From assembly GCF_024623065.1 (NCBI RefSeq), contig NZ_JANJZR010000019.1, positions 1 to 64,000 on the forward strand: a stretch of 64,000 bases of DNA. Reading direction: 5' to 3'. Within the stretch, counting starts at the first letter, position 1. Every line of letters starts with the position of its first letter. This document shows positions 1 through 10,000 of the stretch, piece by piece. The notes under the pieces are model-generated. The model was given only the letters and a program-made list of their open reading frames with translations. It was not told the origin of the DNA and did not search any database. The position numbers and the translations under genes are program-made. Source of the stretch: Bacteroides acidifaciens. Its GTDB lineage: Bacteria > Bacteroidota > Bacteroidia > Bacteroidales > Bacteroidaceae.

Positions 1-2
1 TA

Positions 3-33
3 TTGTTTAAATTGAACTTTTTGCATATCTTTG
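3..33 (+). promoter_or_regulatory. Bacteroides-type promoter upstream of a short transcript
   Basis: TTG at 3-5 and TATCTTTG at 26-33 are 20 bases apart, which fits the Bacteroides sigma-ABfr form TTG-N19-20-TAnnTTTG. Transcription would start near 40. The next feature downstream is a strong terminator rather than an open reading frame. The match is by eye only and such boxes occur by chance in AT-rich DNA. Confidence 0.45.
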
Positions 34-39
34 ACTATG

Positions 40-115
40 TATATTTACATTGGTTTGGTAGCCTAAATATACATAAAAGTTCTCTCATATCAGCGGATAG
101 AGAGAACTTTTTTTT
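40..115 (+). ncRNA. candidate short RNA (about 75 nt), function unknown
   Basis: The stretch lies between a promoter-like pair (TATCTTTG at 26-33) and a strong intrinsic terminator (75-115). No reading frame of useful length fits between them; a nine-codon frame starting at 37 would precede the expected transcription start. If both signals work, the product is an RNA of about 75 nt whose 3' half is the terminator hairpin. The alternative is that the terminator closes a gene left of the window and the promoter match is chance. No known small-RNA family is recognised. Confidence 0.3.
75..115 (+). terminator. strong rho-independent terminator
   Basis: A perfect 12-bp stem (AAAAGTTCTCTC at 75-86 with GAGAGAACTTTT at 100-111) has a 13-nt loop and runs into a T tract to 115. 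It would end rightward transcription entering from the left edge, or the short RNA starting near 40. Confidence 0.75.
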
Positions 116-140
116 CGGTGGGGACTTTTTAGTCAGCCCC

Positions 141-284
141 TTAGTCGGCTGATACGATGTCGGCTGTTTCAATCCGGTATCCGGTCATATTCTTCTTACG
201 TCCTTCCACATAAGAAAACACCTGAGCTTTTGTTTCAACCAAGGTTTTCTTAAAAGTGTGAACAGTGTGAAGGATGTGAGGAGT
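141..284 (-). pseudogene. C-terminal coding remnant, family not recognised
   Basis: The minus strand is open from 284 to a TAA at 141-143 and ends in a natural-looking protein tail (VEGRKKNMTGYRIETADIV near the end). The only Met lies 16 residues from the stop, and the frame is closed upstream by TAA at 285-287. This looks like the 3' end of a gene whose front was lost. The rest of 285-470 shows no coding or structured sequence that I can support. Confidence 0.25.
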
Positions 285-477
285 TTAAAATGGGGTTGTA
301 AAATCACAGCAAACATCTGTTATTCTACAGTTTATGAGACAGTGAAAAGCGTGAAAGATAAAAGATGAACTTTTATTACCAAGTTGGTGGAGAAGTTGAA
401 ATACTTCATAACCTACATAAGAGAAACAAACTTTTGGTGCGATTGCTTTAATTAACAGTTGATGTATTGAGAAATAA

Positions 478-511
478 AAAAAGCGAGGCTTCCAGGGAAA
501 CTTCGCTTTTT
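478..511 (-). terminator. terminator of the leftward three-gene operon
   Basis: An 11-bp stem with one G-U pair (478-488 with 501-511) has a 12-nt loop. Read leftward it ends in a T run, and it sits 34 bases after the stop of the gene at 545. The rightward strand also ends in T, so it may work in both directions. Confidence 0.7.
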
Positions 512-544
512 CGTTATTGGAATATCCAAAAGCAATGTATGGCT

Positions 545-1159
545 TTAGTCTTTTATTTTACGCAACTTTGCTTTCTTGATGAAGAACTTGGCAAGTTCTC
601 TTCCTGCTTTGGCATACGTTTCCTGAACGCGATATCCGGAAGTAAAATCAGTACCCCAAAAGTTATTGGCTGAGGCATTGCGTATTCGGATAGAGGCTAC
701 TTGCTCGCCTGTTTCAATATGCTTCACTTTGCAACTTAAGTCGATCGAGGCATTTTGTCGCATGACACCTACATTCCAGCCGGGTTCTGTGAAGTCCGTA
801 TTGATTTCAATTCGATATTGCGCTCCTTCTGTACCTGCTGTGATACCTACCTCACTCATATACTTGTCGAATAATTCAAGGAATTTTGGTTCAAACCGCT
901 CTTTGCGGTCACTATGCCAAGCTTCTTTCCATTGGTCGCCTTTGCCCTCTTCTTTCTTGTTATACTCGGACACTTTCTTATCTACATATTCTTTTTCGGT
1001 TAGCTTGCCTACCAACATCTCTTCATAAGAGAAAGAAAAGTCAATGGTTTTCTGGGCTTTAATGAAATCAATAGAACCGGAAGTCATAACAATGCTTTGT
1101 GCGTATGAAAGGATAGTAAAGCAACTTAATAATACAACTGTTGTTATTCTCTTTTTCAT
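545..1159 (-). CDS. secreted hypothetical protein
   Basis: The 204-residue protein has a clear Sec signal peptide (MKKRITTVVLLSCF...SYAQS, cleavage near residue 20), so it is exported to the periplasm or surface. The mature part is mixed alpha/beta. It has a charged helix-like stretch (about 45-85), a YRIEINTDFTEPGWN segment around 115-130 and a basic C-terminus (FFIKKAKLRKIKD). No catalytic motif is visible and I do not recognise the family. It is the last gene of a leftward group with the two secreted proteins at 1205 and 1940, separated from the first by 45 bases and followed by a terminator at 478-511. A shared role with those neighbours is inferred from the arrangement only. Confidence 0.75.
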   Translation of the reverse strand: MKKRITTVVLLSCFTILSYAQSIVMTSGSIDFIKAQKTIDFSFSYEEMLVGKLTEKEYVDKKVSEYNKKEEGKGDQWKEAWHSDRKERFEPKFLELFDKYMSEVGITAGTEGAQYRIEINTDFTEPGWNVGVMRQNASIDLSCKVKHIETGEQVASIRIRNASANNFWGTDFTSGYRVQETYAKAGRELAKFFIKKAKLRKIKD

Positions 1160-1204
1160 GCTTTTATTTGGCTTGTTATTATGGATATTAGTTACTTAAA
1201 TCTA

Positions 1205-1921
1205 CTAGAATTCAAATCCTACTTTAAATCCAAGGCCTTCCAAATCCGCTGTGTCGTCATAACTAATATAATAGCCACTGTAATAGTAATCATATTGCTG
1301 ATAGTTATATTCCAATTTGAGATTTAGAGCTTTTTTGCCTTTTAGGGAGAAACGTACTCCGATACCGGTAGAGACATACAGTCCTTCAACATCGCCAACT
1401 GAATATCCTGTTTTGATATCAGCAAACGGAGTTACTTTCTTGTTGATAAAGTTGGCTCTGAAATCAACAAAGATAGGTACGGCTATCAGGTCTGCATCGG
1501 TATAGAAATCTGCCGCAACACCACCACCCAAGTAGAAATAGTTATTGAACTGGTATCCGTGGGAAGTTGAAATTTCTACTTTGTTCGCATCATAATCACT
1601 AAGGTCAGCTATGTAACCGAAGTCAATGAAACCTTTATAGCCTTTCAGTGTATTTCTTGCTGCTTTGCGATTGTTGGCATCCTTGCGGTAATCCCGTGTG
1701 TATCTTTCTTCTTTCGTAATTTTCTCCACATCGTTCATCTGACAGATGATGAGGCTGCCGTCGCTAGTCTTAATCTTTAAAGAAACATTGGGCACTTGCT
1801 CAATGATGACTCCTTTGATAACACTTCCGTTTTTCAGATATACAACTTCTGTGTAGTTTTGAGCTGCAACATAAGTACTGATACTCAGTAATAAAGTCAA
1901 TAATAATAGTAGTTTTCTCAT
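1205..1921 (-). CDS. outer-membrane beta-barrel-like secreted protein
   Basis: The 238-residue protein starts with a signal peptide (MRKLLLLLTLLLSISTYVAAQ). An SH3-like stretch follows (YLKNGSVIKGVIIEQVPN, about 30-47), then a domain rich in alternating aromatic and polar residues. It ends in an aromatic residue (GLGFKVGFEF), as outer-membrane barrels usually do. Strands such as YLGGGVAADFY and FADIKTGYSVGD fit a small 8-10-stranded porin-like barrel. Substrate and role are unknown. It lies 18 bases downstream of the gene at 1940 and is probably co-transcribed with it. Confidence 0.75.
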   Translation of the reverse strand: MRKLLLLLTLLLSISTYVAAQNYTEVVYLKNGSVIKGVIIEQVPNVSLKIKTSDGSLIICQMNDVEKITKEERYTRDYRKDANNRKAARNTLKGYKGFIDFGYIADLSDYDANKVEISTSHGYQFNNYFYLGGGVAADFYTDADLIAVPIFVDFRANFINKKVTPFADIKTGYSVGDVEGLYVSTGIGVRFSLKGKKALNLKLEYNYQQYDYYYSGYYISYDDTADLEGLGFKVGFEF

Positions 1922-1939
1922 AATTCTATTTTTATTTGT

Positions 1940-2509
1940 TTATAATTTCTTGAGTGCGCTATGGATGGAACCGGCCCAGTAGTTACGCAAACCGAAGCCA
2001 CCGGCTTTTCCTTCTGTAATCCATTCCTCGATGATTTCTTTAGTTTCGGTATTGAAGAATACAACTTCATAAGTACCACTGTTTTTTGACTTGTCCAAGA
2101 ATTGTGCGATAAATACCATGCCTACGCCGGGCGTTTTCTGAATAGGCAGTGCTTCGATGGCTGTCTTGATTTGTTCTTTGTCGAGACTATACTTTGTTTT
2201 AGTAGTCATCAGTTCAGACTCGTTAATATTGCGATTTACCTGATTAACGGCGTCCAGTGAAATTTCCGTCACCTCTTTTCTCAACTGTTTGCCTACATTA
2301 TACTTCTTGGCTTCCGTGATAAACAATTCATTGATACGTCTGAAAGCATCTTTGAATTGTAGCGGTGATTCATCCGCACCGAAAACTTTGACCTGAGAAT
2401 AGTCTACACCATAGAATTTGATAGATTGAACATCTTTCAATGCACTTTTGCCTTGTCCGAAACAGAACAGGCTTGTGCTTAAGAATAAGAATAGGATAAG
2501 TTTTTTCAT
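1940..2509 (-). CDS. secreted hypothetical protein
   Basis: The 189-residue protein has a signal peptide (MKKLILFLFLSTSLFCFGQ). It is predicted mainly alpha/beta, with a conserved-looking end (VFIAQFLDKSKNSGTYEVV and the GGFGLRNYWAGSIH segment). The WAGSIHSAL ending resembles small periplasmic proteins of Bacteroidetes that occur with barrel proteins, but I cannot name a family. It is the first gene of the three-gene leftward operon and has its own promoter at 2554-2583, overlapping the 3' end of the ligase gene. The operon can therefore be expressed separately from the large polyketide operon that runs into it. Confidence 0.75.
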   Translation of the reverse strand: MKKLILFLFLSTSLFCFGQGKSALKDVQSIKFYGVDYSQVKVFGADESPLQFKDAFRRINELFITEAKKYNVGKQLRKEVTEISLDAVNQVNRNINESELMTTKTKYSLDKEQIKTAIEALPIQKTPGVGMVFIAQFLDKSKNSGTYEVVFFNTETKEIIEEWITEGKAGGFGLRNYWAGSIHSALKKL

Positions 2510-2553
2510 ATACGTTAATGTTAAAGTGAATTATGTATATTGTTATTGATTCC

Positions 2554-2583
2554 CAAAAGTAGAAAAAAGTTATCGTAAATCAA
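2554..2583 (-). promoter_or_regulatory. promoter of the secreted-protein operon
   Basis: On the minus strand TTG (2583-2581) is followed after 19 bases by TACTTTTG (2561-2554), a full match to the Bacteroides consensus. The start of transcription would be near 2548, about 40 bases before the gene at 2509. The -33 element lies inside the end of the upstream coding sequence. Confidence 0.65.
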
Positions 2584-3865
2584 TGAATTTAATCGCTTTT
2601 CGACTCATGGGCGGCATTTGTATCTTGGCGATATACTCTGCCGACTCGAAATTGATGCTTGGCGCCACTCTGACTTTCGAGCGGAACAAGTCCTTTATCT
2701 CCTTGGCAAAACTCTCGCTGCGGTTCTCGCTTCCGATGCGAATCAGAATCTCATCCGTACCCAGTTCGTTGGTGTAGACCTCTATAATGTAGTTCTTTAC
2801 CAAAGGAATATTATCCAGAATATCGAATAATGCGGGTGGATATAATGTCGTGCCTTTGTACTTTATCATTTGCCCTTTCCGACCGAGGATGGAACTCAGG
2901 CGAATCGTGTTTCTTCCGCAGGCACAAGGTGAGGTGTGATGGTAACAGATATCACCCGTTTTGAAGCGGAGCAGCGGCATCCCTTTGACACCCAATGTCG
3001 TAATGGTCACTTCGCCTGCTTCTCCCTCGGCAACAGGCTGGTTATTATCATCCAGAAACTCGACGATGATAAGTTCCGGTTGCAGATGTCCGCCGTGGAA
3101 TTCGCTGCATTCGGTGAAGGATGACTGCATTTCGGTGGAAGCATACGTGGAATACAGTTGCAAGGCAGGCCATTTATCATGTATTTTCTGTCCGAGCGTA
3201 TTTAACTGGAACTCCTGGTTGCGCAATGCTTCACCGATACAGATACATTTCTGCATGGAACAGGCATTATAGTCGATATGGTTTTTCTCGGCGAACTCTA
3301 TCAGTTTGATAAGAAAAGAAGGAACCACCATTCCGCAAGTGGGTTGTATCCGGCGAATCGTATCCCATTGCAGCTCGGGGATGCCGTTGCCTACACGGAT
3401 AACTCCCATGCCGAGTTCGCGTGCCCCCATATAATACGCCAGTCCTGCCATGAAGCGGCGGTCGATGGTAGTCATCAGTTGCAGGATATCCTGCCTGGTG
3501 CATCCGGTGGTGGTGAAAGATAGAAACTCGTTGTAGGATAAGCGGTCGAGGTCTTCGGAAGTGAGGACGAAAGTCACCGGGTCGCCTAATGTGCCGGAAG
3601 TCGTCACGTAGTCGATGATTTCTTCTTTACCTACGCAGATGAAATCTTCATTATGAAGTTGCAAATCCGTCTTCGTGGTGACGGGGATTTGTTGCAGGTC
3701 TTCTATCTTCCGAATCCGGTTGATATCGATATGATGTTCCTCGAACATCTGTTGGTAGAACTTGGAATGTGCTTGCAGATAGGCTAACGCTTCAGCTAGC
3801 TGTTCTTCCTGATAGCATTTTATTTCTTCCGGTGAGCGGAACTGAATGTCGGGATTCTTTTCCAT
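2570..3865 (-). CDS. phenylacetate-CoA ligase-like acyl-adenylate enzyme
   Basis: The 431-residue protein is of usual length for the PaaK branch of the adenylate-forming superfamily. It has the P-loop-like TTSGTLGDP (88-96), the YASTE adenine motif (241-245), TGD (303-305) and the paired cysteines of PCACGR (313-318) that bind metal in PaaK relatives. It would activate an aryl acid with ATP and pass it to CoA or a carrier protein. In this operon the natural substrate is the cinnamate or coumarate released by the ammonia-lyase encoded at the other end. It is the last gene of the operon, one base from the Ntn hydrolase gene. The substrate is inferred; the family is clear. Confidence 0.85.
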   Translation of the reverse strand: MEKNPDIQFRSPEEIKCYQEEQLAEALAYLQAHSKFYQQMFEEHHIDINRIRKIEDLQQIPVTTKTDLQLHNEDFICVGKEEIIDYVTTSGTLGDPVTFVLTSEDLDRLSYNEFLSFTTTGCTRQDILQLMTTIDRRFMAGLAYYMGARELGMGVIRVGNGIPELQWDTIRRIQPTCGMVVPSFLIKLIEFAEKNHIDYNACSMQKCICIGEALRNQEFQLNTLGQKIHDKWPALQLYSTYASTEMQSSFTECSEFHGGHLQPELIIVEFLDDNNQPVAEGEAGEVTITTLGVKGMPLLRFKTGDICYHHTSPCACGRNTIRLSSILGRKGQMIKYKGTTLYPPALFDILDNIPLVKNYIIEVYTNELGTDEILIRIGSENRSESFAKEIKDLFRSKVRVAPSINFESAEYIAKIQMPPMSRKAIKFIDLR

Positions 3866-3866
3866 C

Positions 3867-5585
3867 TTAAGAGTGTTTTTGTATTTTCTGTTGGATACGT
3901 TCTTTTTCTTGTAGTTTGGGAATCGGTCTGGTCAATGCCTTTTTCCAATAGCCGACGGCTTGTTGAGGCTGGCGGATAGCTTCGTAGTAATTGCCCAGTA
4001 CTTCATACACATAATAGAAAGAAGGGTTGGACGCTTCGTATTCCTTGAGCAGACTGTCTTCCACTTTCTCCTTTGCTTTTATCTTTTTCAGTAGCAACGG
4101 AGTAAGCCTTTTGTAAGTAAGGAGTTGCTCGAACTCCGGTTCCTGCATGAATTCATCTGCGGGAATGGTCAGTTCCGGAATGTATATCTCAGCCCGGAGA
4201 GCGATGGCTTTTTTGAATATCAGGTTCAAGTCGTAAGCTATGTATTTGCCGCATTGCCACGGAGAGGTGGATACCCACATCAACTGCTTCTCAGGTTGGA
4301 AGATGACGGAGTGGTGGGCGATAAACTGGTTGATAGCCATTTCGTTTGCCAGTCCCAGGTCGGCGTTTTGCCGCCCTTTGTGATTACGCAGGATAGAAGC
4401 GGCTTTCACCGGATTCATCGGTTGGTTCTCGCTAATCAGTTCTTCCAGACGTGCATAACGGTAAGGACTGTCGGAAGTCCGTATGTTTTCCATATTCCGT
4501 TCGTCCTTGGCAAATGCATCCGATTGGTAATGATTAGTGCAGATAATCCTGTCTTTTTCCTTTCCGTTGAAAAGGACGGTCTTCTCGGGAGATTTCTCGA
4601 TGATAGCTGCCCTGCCGTCTTTGGCGGAGCCTATCAAGATAGATTCGGAGACAAAAGTTTTCCGCTTTTGGGCGATGGCGAAGGCTTCGTCGATAGTCGA
4701 TGCATATTGCAGGATTTCCCGGGTAAGGATGGAGATGGGGGTGGCGGAACTTGTCGGCATGGCGGACTTTGCCGCGTTGATGGTTACGGTAAGCCCGGCT
4801 TCGTTCATGCCGGACAATATGCCTATCATGCCCGGCCATCCGATGGAAGCAAATTTATACCCTTTGGACGGTGCGCAGAAGGTGACCTGCTTGTTTTCTG
4901 CAAAGGCATCCCCGACATAGAAATCGAAGTTGCGCCCTATAAGCAGCGACGAGTCCGCACTTTGAGTTCCCCAAGTAGCGAACGAGCTGCATCCCACTAA
5001 CATATAGTCCTGCATGGCATGTCCCAAGTCGTGTGCCGCATGGTAATTCAACTGGCGTTCGTAAGGAGTGCCGATAAAGTCGTAGTCGTGGGTGCACGAT
5101 AGTGAGATTCCATAAATCTCTTCCCGATATTCTTCAGGGACATTCTCACCCAAATTACGGTTGAACAGTACAATGAAGAACCGCAGAAATTTCAGATAAC
5201 TGTCTGAAGGTATAATTTCACGAATCTGGTCAACGAATACTTTCTCTTGGTGATGAAGCAAATCGGCAGACAGTTTGCCGATGGCGTCCCCTCTTTCAAG
5301 GGCATCGCCTCTCACGAACAATTCCCACAATCCGCTTTCACTGCGTCGCATAAAGTTATCAGCATAATATCGAAGATCGAGAGTATCCTTGTAGAGCACT
5401 TCTGCCGGAACCAGAGCAATAGTATCTGCATAAGGTACTTCTGTCAGGATGATATTAGGCTCTTTTGGCGGTGTCATCATATCCGCTGAAAAGTAGAGAT
5501 AACTGATTCCGCCTGCTAATACGATGACGAGCAACAAGAGAATGCCGCTCGTATATTTGATGGTCTGTTTGATAACTTTATGCAT
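3867..5585 (-). CDS. C45-family Ntn hydrolase / acyltransferase-like protein
   Basis: The 572-residue protein has one N-terminal membrane anchor (about 11-33). The following domain resembles acyl-CoA:6-aminopenicillanate acyltransferase and choloylglycine hydrolases: Cys199 in VGCSSFATWG is the likely nucleophile, and GRNFDFY follows as expected. Family members either hydrolyse or form amide bonds after self-cleavage before the Cys. Here the Cys sits far from the N-terminus, so processing would release an anchored 198-residue piece, or the Cys may act without cleavage. The last 100 residues look like TPR-type helices. It overlaps the oxidoreductase gene by 8 bases. A role in joining or trimming an amide on the polyene lipid is inference. 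Confidence 0.8.
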   Translation of the reverse strand: MHKVIKQTIKYTSGILLLLVIVLAGGISYLYFSADMMTPPKEPNIILTEVPYADTIALVPAEVLYKDTLDLRYYADNFMRRSESGLWELFVRGDALERGDAIGKLSADLLHHQEKVFVDQIREIIPSDSYLKFLRFFIVLFNRNLGENVPEEYREEIYGISLSCTHDYDFIGTPYERQLNYHAAHDLGHAMQDYMLVGCSSFATWGTQSADSSLLIGRNFDFYVGDAFAENKQVTFCAPSKGYKFASIGWPGMIGILSGMNEAGLTVTINAAKSAMPTSSATPISILTREILQYASTIDEAFAIAQKRKTFVSESILIGSAKDGRAAIIEKSPEKTVLFNGKEKDRIICTNHYQSDAFAKDERNMENIRTSDSPYRYARLEELISENQPMNPVKAASILRNHKGRQNADLGLANEMAINQFIAHHSVIFQPEKQLMWVSTSPWQCGKYIAYDLNLIFKKAIALRAEIYIPELTIPADEFMQEPEFEQLLTYKRLTPLLLKKIKAKEKVEDSLLKEYEASNPSFYYVYEVLGNYYEAIRQPQQAVGYWKKALTRPIPKLQEKERIQQKIQKHS

Positions 5586-7068
5586 TTCCTACTTTTTTAG
5601 CTAAATATTCCTGTCCCACAAATTCGGTGCACGTAAGCATAGCTGTCAGTGTTACGCCCAGTGCGCCATGTACATTCAGGTTTTGACCTGTAAAAAAGAG
5701 ATTTCCCAATCGGCTTCGTGTAGATACAAAACCGATTTGCGGGCATTTATAGTCTTTGATGATTCCGTATGCGGAACCGTCTACCGTACCTGTGTAGTCA
5801 CGATAACTCAACGGAGTAGTGGTGAATAGTTCCTCTATGTTTTCAGAGAAATCGAAACCGTGTCTTCGTAGGAAACGGAGTATTTGTTCCGCTTTCTCTT
5901 TCTTGAAGAACTGGTAACCCTCGCCGCGGTGTTCGGGAGAGGAGTCCTTCCATGCGGACAATTCATCCATATACATCGGTGTCAGGATAGAGATGACACT
6001 GGCATATTGGCTGTCCTCGGAAGAGGCTTGCATCGAAATCATGCAGTTAGTAGTTCGTCCCGGATAGAGCAACTTGTCATACCACACTTTATTGTTCCCA
6101 TGCAGATAGATGTTGCGGTTCTGGTACGGAGTACTTTTCTTTTTCATTACCAGATAAAGTGTGAAGATGCCGTACGTGTTGTCGAGCGAACGGATTCGGG
6201 AGATAAAGGCATTTTTGATACTGCGGTTCTTGTCCAGTATTTCCAATGTCCGTTTGGGGTGTATGTTCGATATGACATAATCGCTTTCCAACCGTTCTTC
6301 ACCGTTGACAATGACTCCCTGCACTTTCTCGTCCTCGACGATGATGCGGGTTGCTTCGCTGTTGTTGAGAACCGTACCGCCATTGTCCCGGATTACGTCA
6401 ATCAGTTCCAGACTGACCTGCATGCTTCCGTCTACGAAACGGTAAGCGCTTTCAATATAGGAATGGTTAATCATGGCATGCTGATAGAAGGTGGAAACAT
6501 CTTTCAGGCCGCCATAGAGCAAAGCGGAGCCTGCTAACACATTTTGCAGGGTATGGTCGTGGGTGATGTCGGCAATCAGTCCGGCAGCGGAAGTGCAGAA
6601 ATACTTCATGCCTTCCAACGCAATGACGCCTTGTTTCAGATGGTCTACGCTAATCAAGTTTCCTACCGCTTGAAGCTGCTCGGTATAGCGTTTCAGGTTC
6701 TCTTTCTCGTGAGGGAAAGACCGGTGGAGCGTCTCGATAAATTGCGGGTATCCCATTGCGTAATCATACGCTTGCCCTCTGTAGTGAATCGTATCGAAAG
6801 CTTCGGCGTCCAACCGCTTCACTTTTAGCTTGTCCATAATGCCGAAATAGCGGAAATACTGGTTCATCACCTGTCCCTCATCCAGGCTTCCTACATAATG
6901 AATGCCTGTATCAAGCAAACGTCCTTTTCGCTGATACGTCTGGAAGCATCCCCCGAACTGCGCATTTTTCTCTATTACGCATACGTTGAATCCCTCTTTG
7001 CTGAGAATCGCTCCACATTCCAGTCCGCCCAGTCCGCTTCCGATGATGATAATGTCATATTTACTCAT
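5578..7068 (-). CDS. FAD-dependent phytoene desaturase/retinol saturase-like oxidoreductase
   Basis: The 496-residue protein opens with a dinucleotide-binding fold (IIIIGSGLGGLECG, GxGxxG at 10-15) followed by the Glu of VIEKNAQFGG. It ends with a second FAD motif (FFTGQNLNVHGALGV). This is the CrtI/retinol 13,14-reductase layout and length. These enzymes remove, add or isomerise double bonds in long conjugated chains, which fits a polyene product. It lies between the exporter fusion (one base gap) and the C45 hydrolase (8-base overlap). Whether it desaturates or reduces the chain cannot be read from the sequence. Confidence 0.85.
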   Translation of the reverse strand: MSKYDIIIIGSGLGGLECGAILSKEGFNVCVIEKNAQFGGCFQTYQRKGRLLDTGIHYVGSLDEGQVMNQYFRYFGIMDKLKVKRLDAEAFDTIHYRGQAYDYAMGYPQFIETLHRSFPHEKENLKRYTEQLQAVGNLISVDHLKQGVIALEGMKYFCTSAAGLIADITHDHTLQNVLAGSALLYGGLKDVSTFYQHAMINHSYIESAYRFVDGSMQVSLELIDVIRDNGGTVLNNSEATRIIVEDEKVQGVIVNGEERLESDYVISNIHPKRTLEILDKNRSIKNAFISRIRSLDNTYGIFTLYLVMKKKSTPYQNRNIYLHGNNKVWYDKLLYPGRTTNCMISMQASSEDSQYASVISILTPMYMDELSAWKDSSPEHRGEGYQFFKKEKAEQILRFLRRHGFDFSENIEELFTTTPLSYRDYTGTVDGSAYGIIKDYKCPQIGFVSTRSRLGNLFFTGQNLNVHGALGVTLTAMLTCTEFVGQEYLAKKVGNA

Positions 7069-7069
7069 G

Positions 7070-10000
7070 CTAGTCCGGTTTTCTGAATATATAAATGGTG
7101 TTTGATGTATATTTGTCGTTTGGTATGGTTTCGACGTTCATACCGCAGGTTGCCGCTATCTCCCGCAGTTGGGCTTCCGTGGTGAAGGACAGTTCTTCGG
7201 TTGCCCGGTTGAATTTGAAGATGCGCGTGGACAGTAGCTCTGTGAACCGGGTCAGACGGTGCTTGGAAGTGTTGGCGGAGTTCCCGTCACGTATAATCAT
7301 CATTCCTTGCGGGCGCAGCCGGCCGGCACATTTCAACAGCAATGACCGTTGATGTTCATAACTCATATAGTGCAGCATATCATTCAAGATAAACACGTCG
7401 CTTTCCGGCAACGGATATTCAAGTGCGTTGCCGTGCCTGAACTGAAGACGGTCGCCGCGCAACCATCCGTGTTGTGCTACGGCTATTTTGTCCTCGTCAT
7501 AGTCGATGCCCAGAATATCCCGGTCTTCGGACAGCAGGGACAGCATATAGCATAACGGGCCGAATCCGCAGCCTATGTCCGTGATTTGCCCCTGAGTGGG
7601 AATCAGCCGGTTGAACAACCGGTAATTTCCTTCCATTTTCACCTTGATACGGATATACCATTCCACGATAGGGCCTTTGTAGATATAGTTCTGGATAAGC
7701 GCCTCATAAAAAGCGGGGTTGTCCGTCGTATTCTTTTCTCGGCAGATACGCGCATATTCCTGTTGCATATAGGTGGATATGCGTTTGGTACGTTCCTGAT
7801 AGGTAGTTCCGAAAGACGGGTCACCTACGGGTATGCGCGGAAGTATCTCCGTGTAGATGATTCCTTTGCGGACATTGAAAGGCTGCGCTTTGGCGATAAT
7901 CTTGTCGTTGCCGTATAACAGAATCGGGAGAATATCCAGTTGCAGCGTTTCCGCCAGATAAAATGCCCCTTTATGAAAACGCTTCATCTTTCCGTTATAG
8001 GTACGTGTGCCTTCGGGGAAGACCGCAATGGAATAACCCTCTTCCACCTTTTTCTTCATCCGTTCTATATATTGTTCGTATCCTTCACCTATATAATAGA
8101 AATCGGCATAGCGGATGATGGCTCCGAAGAAAGGGGAATGCCATACCCAGTGATTGGTCATCATCAGGACTTTGGACGAAAGAGACAACAACACGAGAAT
8201 ATCAATAAACGACTGGTGGTTGGCTATGATAATGGCCTGACGGTCAAACCGTTCGTTGGCTTTGTTGATATGTTCCTTTTTGACGGCGGTAGCCAATAAT
8301 AGAATCCCTTTGCAGGTAATCTGTATCAGGCGGCAGACGAAATGCTGCTTGCTGCTCTTGCGTACGGGAATCAGATAGAGCAAGGCTATCAATATCCGGA
8401 GAAGGATACATCCGATAAAGAAGAGCAGAAAGAGCGCGACAGTCCGTAGCAGCCTGATAAGCGTATAAGGCGGCAACCCTTTGAATGCCGGAGATGCAAT
8501 GAAGAACCGGAAGATAAGCGGCTGGATGGTATAGGCTACCAACACCACTGCTATCATTCCAAGTATGGAAATCAGTGAAATAGATTGCAAGGCCGGATGC
8601 TTGGCGAAAACGAGCGCACCCATTCCGACCACCGTAGTGAAGGCAGAGAAGAAGATGGCCGTTTTGTGCGAGTTCAGCACTTTCTGGCCTGTGCGGTACT
8701 TGTTTTGCAATCCGTCCATGATGAAAATGCTGAAATCATCACCGATACCGAATATAAAGGTAGACAGGATGATATTGATGATATTGAACTCAATACCCAG
8801 GATTCCCATCAGCCCGAGGATAATCACCCAACTGACTAGCATCGGGAGAAAACTCATCAACGTAAGTTCGATACGCCCGTAAGAGAACCACAAGGCAAAG
8901 AATATCAGGAAAGAAGAAAGATATAGAATCAGGTAGAAGTCATCATTGATGGCGGACACCCATTTGTTGGCAAAGTAGGAACGGTCGAAGATGACGACAT
9001 CCCGGTCTTTGTTGAAATGCGCATATACCGCTTCTTTATTTGTCTCGCTGATTCGTATCTGGCTGATAAGCATCGTTATGGAATCAGCCGATGTCTGCCA
9101 TTCATTCAATAGCTTGCCGGATAAATCGTCCTCTTGGGAAGAGTAATGATATTCGCCGAAAGGCCGTGCGAGCCATTGGCAGAAGCCGTCGAAACTTCCG
9201 GGACGGAAACGGAATTCGGCAGCGGATGCTTCCAGATGCTCACGAACCTGTTCCTTCTTCTCATTCGTCCAGTAATCTTCCCATTTCTTCAGGCGTTTCT
9301 GCTGTTCTTGTGGGGAGATAAGGAACTGTGAGGCGGAAGCGTATTCTTTTATCAGCCCTTGTTCTTTCAGGGTGGATAGCTTTCGGTTGGTCGCTGCATA
9401 GGTTTCAGTAGCTCCGACCATATCTTTGCCTACGCTGACAAAGAGGACTGTCTTTTCATGGCTGTCGAAGAGGTGCAGCAGTTTCTCTTCCGATTGTTTG
9501 AGATGTTGAGGCTCGTAGTTGAGACTCATCATATCGTTGTTGAACCCTACTTTCTGCGAGGTAAACAGGCAGATGACGGTGACAAGGGCGATGCCCCCGA
9601 CCAGCCATTTATTCTTATCGAAAGAATAAGCGTTTATTTTCTCTATGATACGTAGTACACGTCCTTGCTTCACATCTGCCTGTCCCTTTAGGAAATGAGG
9701 CAGGTAAATCAAGCAGAAAAGAGTAGTGCCTACCAGTGCTAGGGAAGCGAACATACCGAAGTCGCGCAGCAGGTCGGAACTGGTGAATATCAGTCCCAGA
9801 AATGCCCCGATGGTCGTAAAACTGCCTACCGTCAGCGGGTAAGCGATTTCTTTAATCAGTTGTTGCACCGTGGATACATGATTCTGATGCGCCAGCATAT
9901 GGATGGAATAGCTGAGTGCGATGCCCATCACCGCCGAGCCGGCTCCTACGGCAATAGCCGAAATACTTCCCTTGATAAAGAAAATCAGGAACAGGGCAAA

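Noticed and set aside
4125-5000. Long rightward frame (291 codons) inside the C45 hydrolase gene
   Set aside because: It is opposite a well-supported gene; composition and sequence are those of an antisense shadow.
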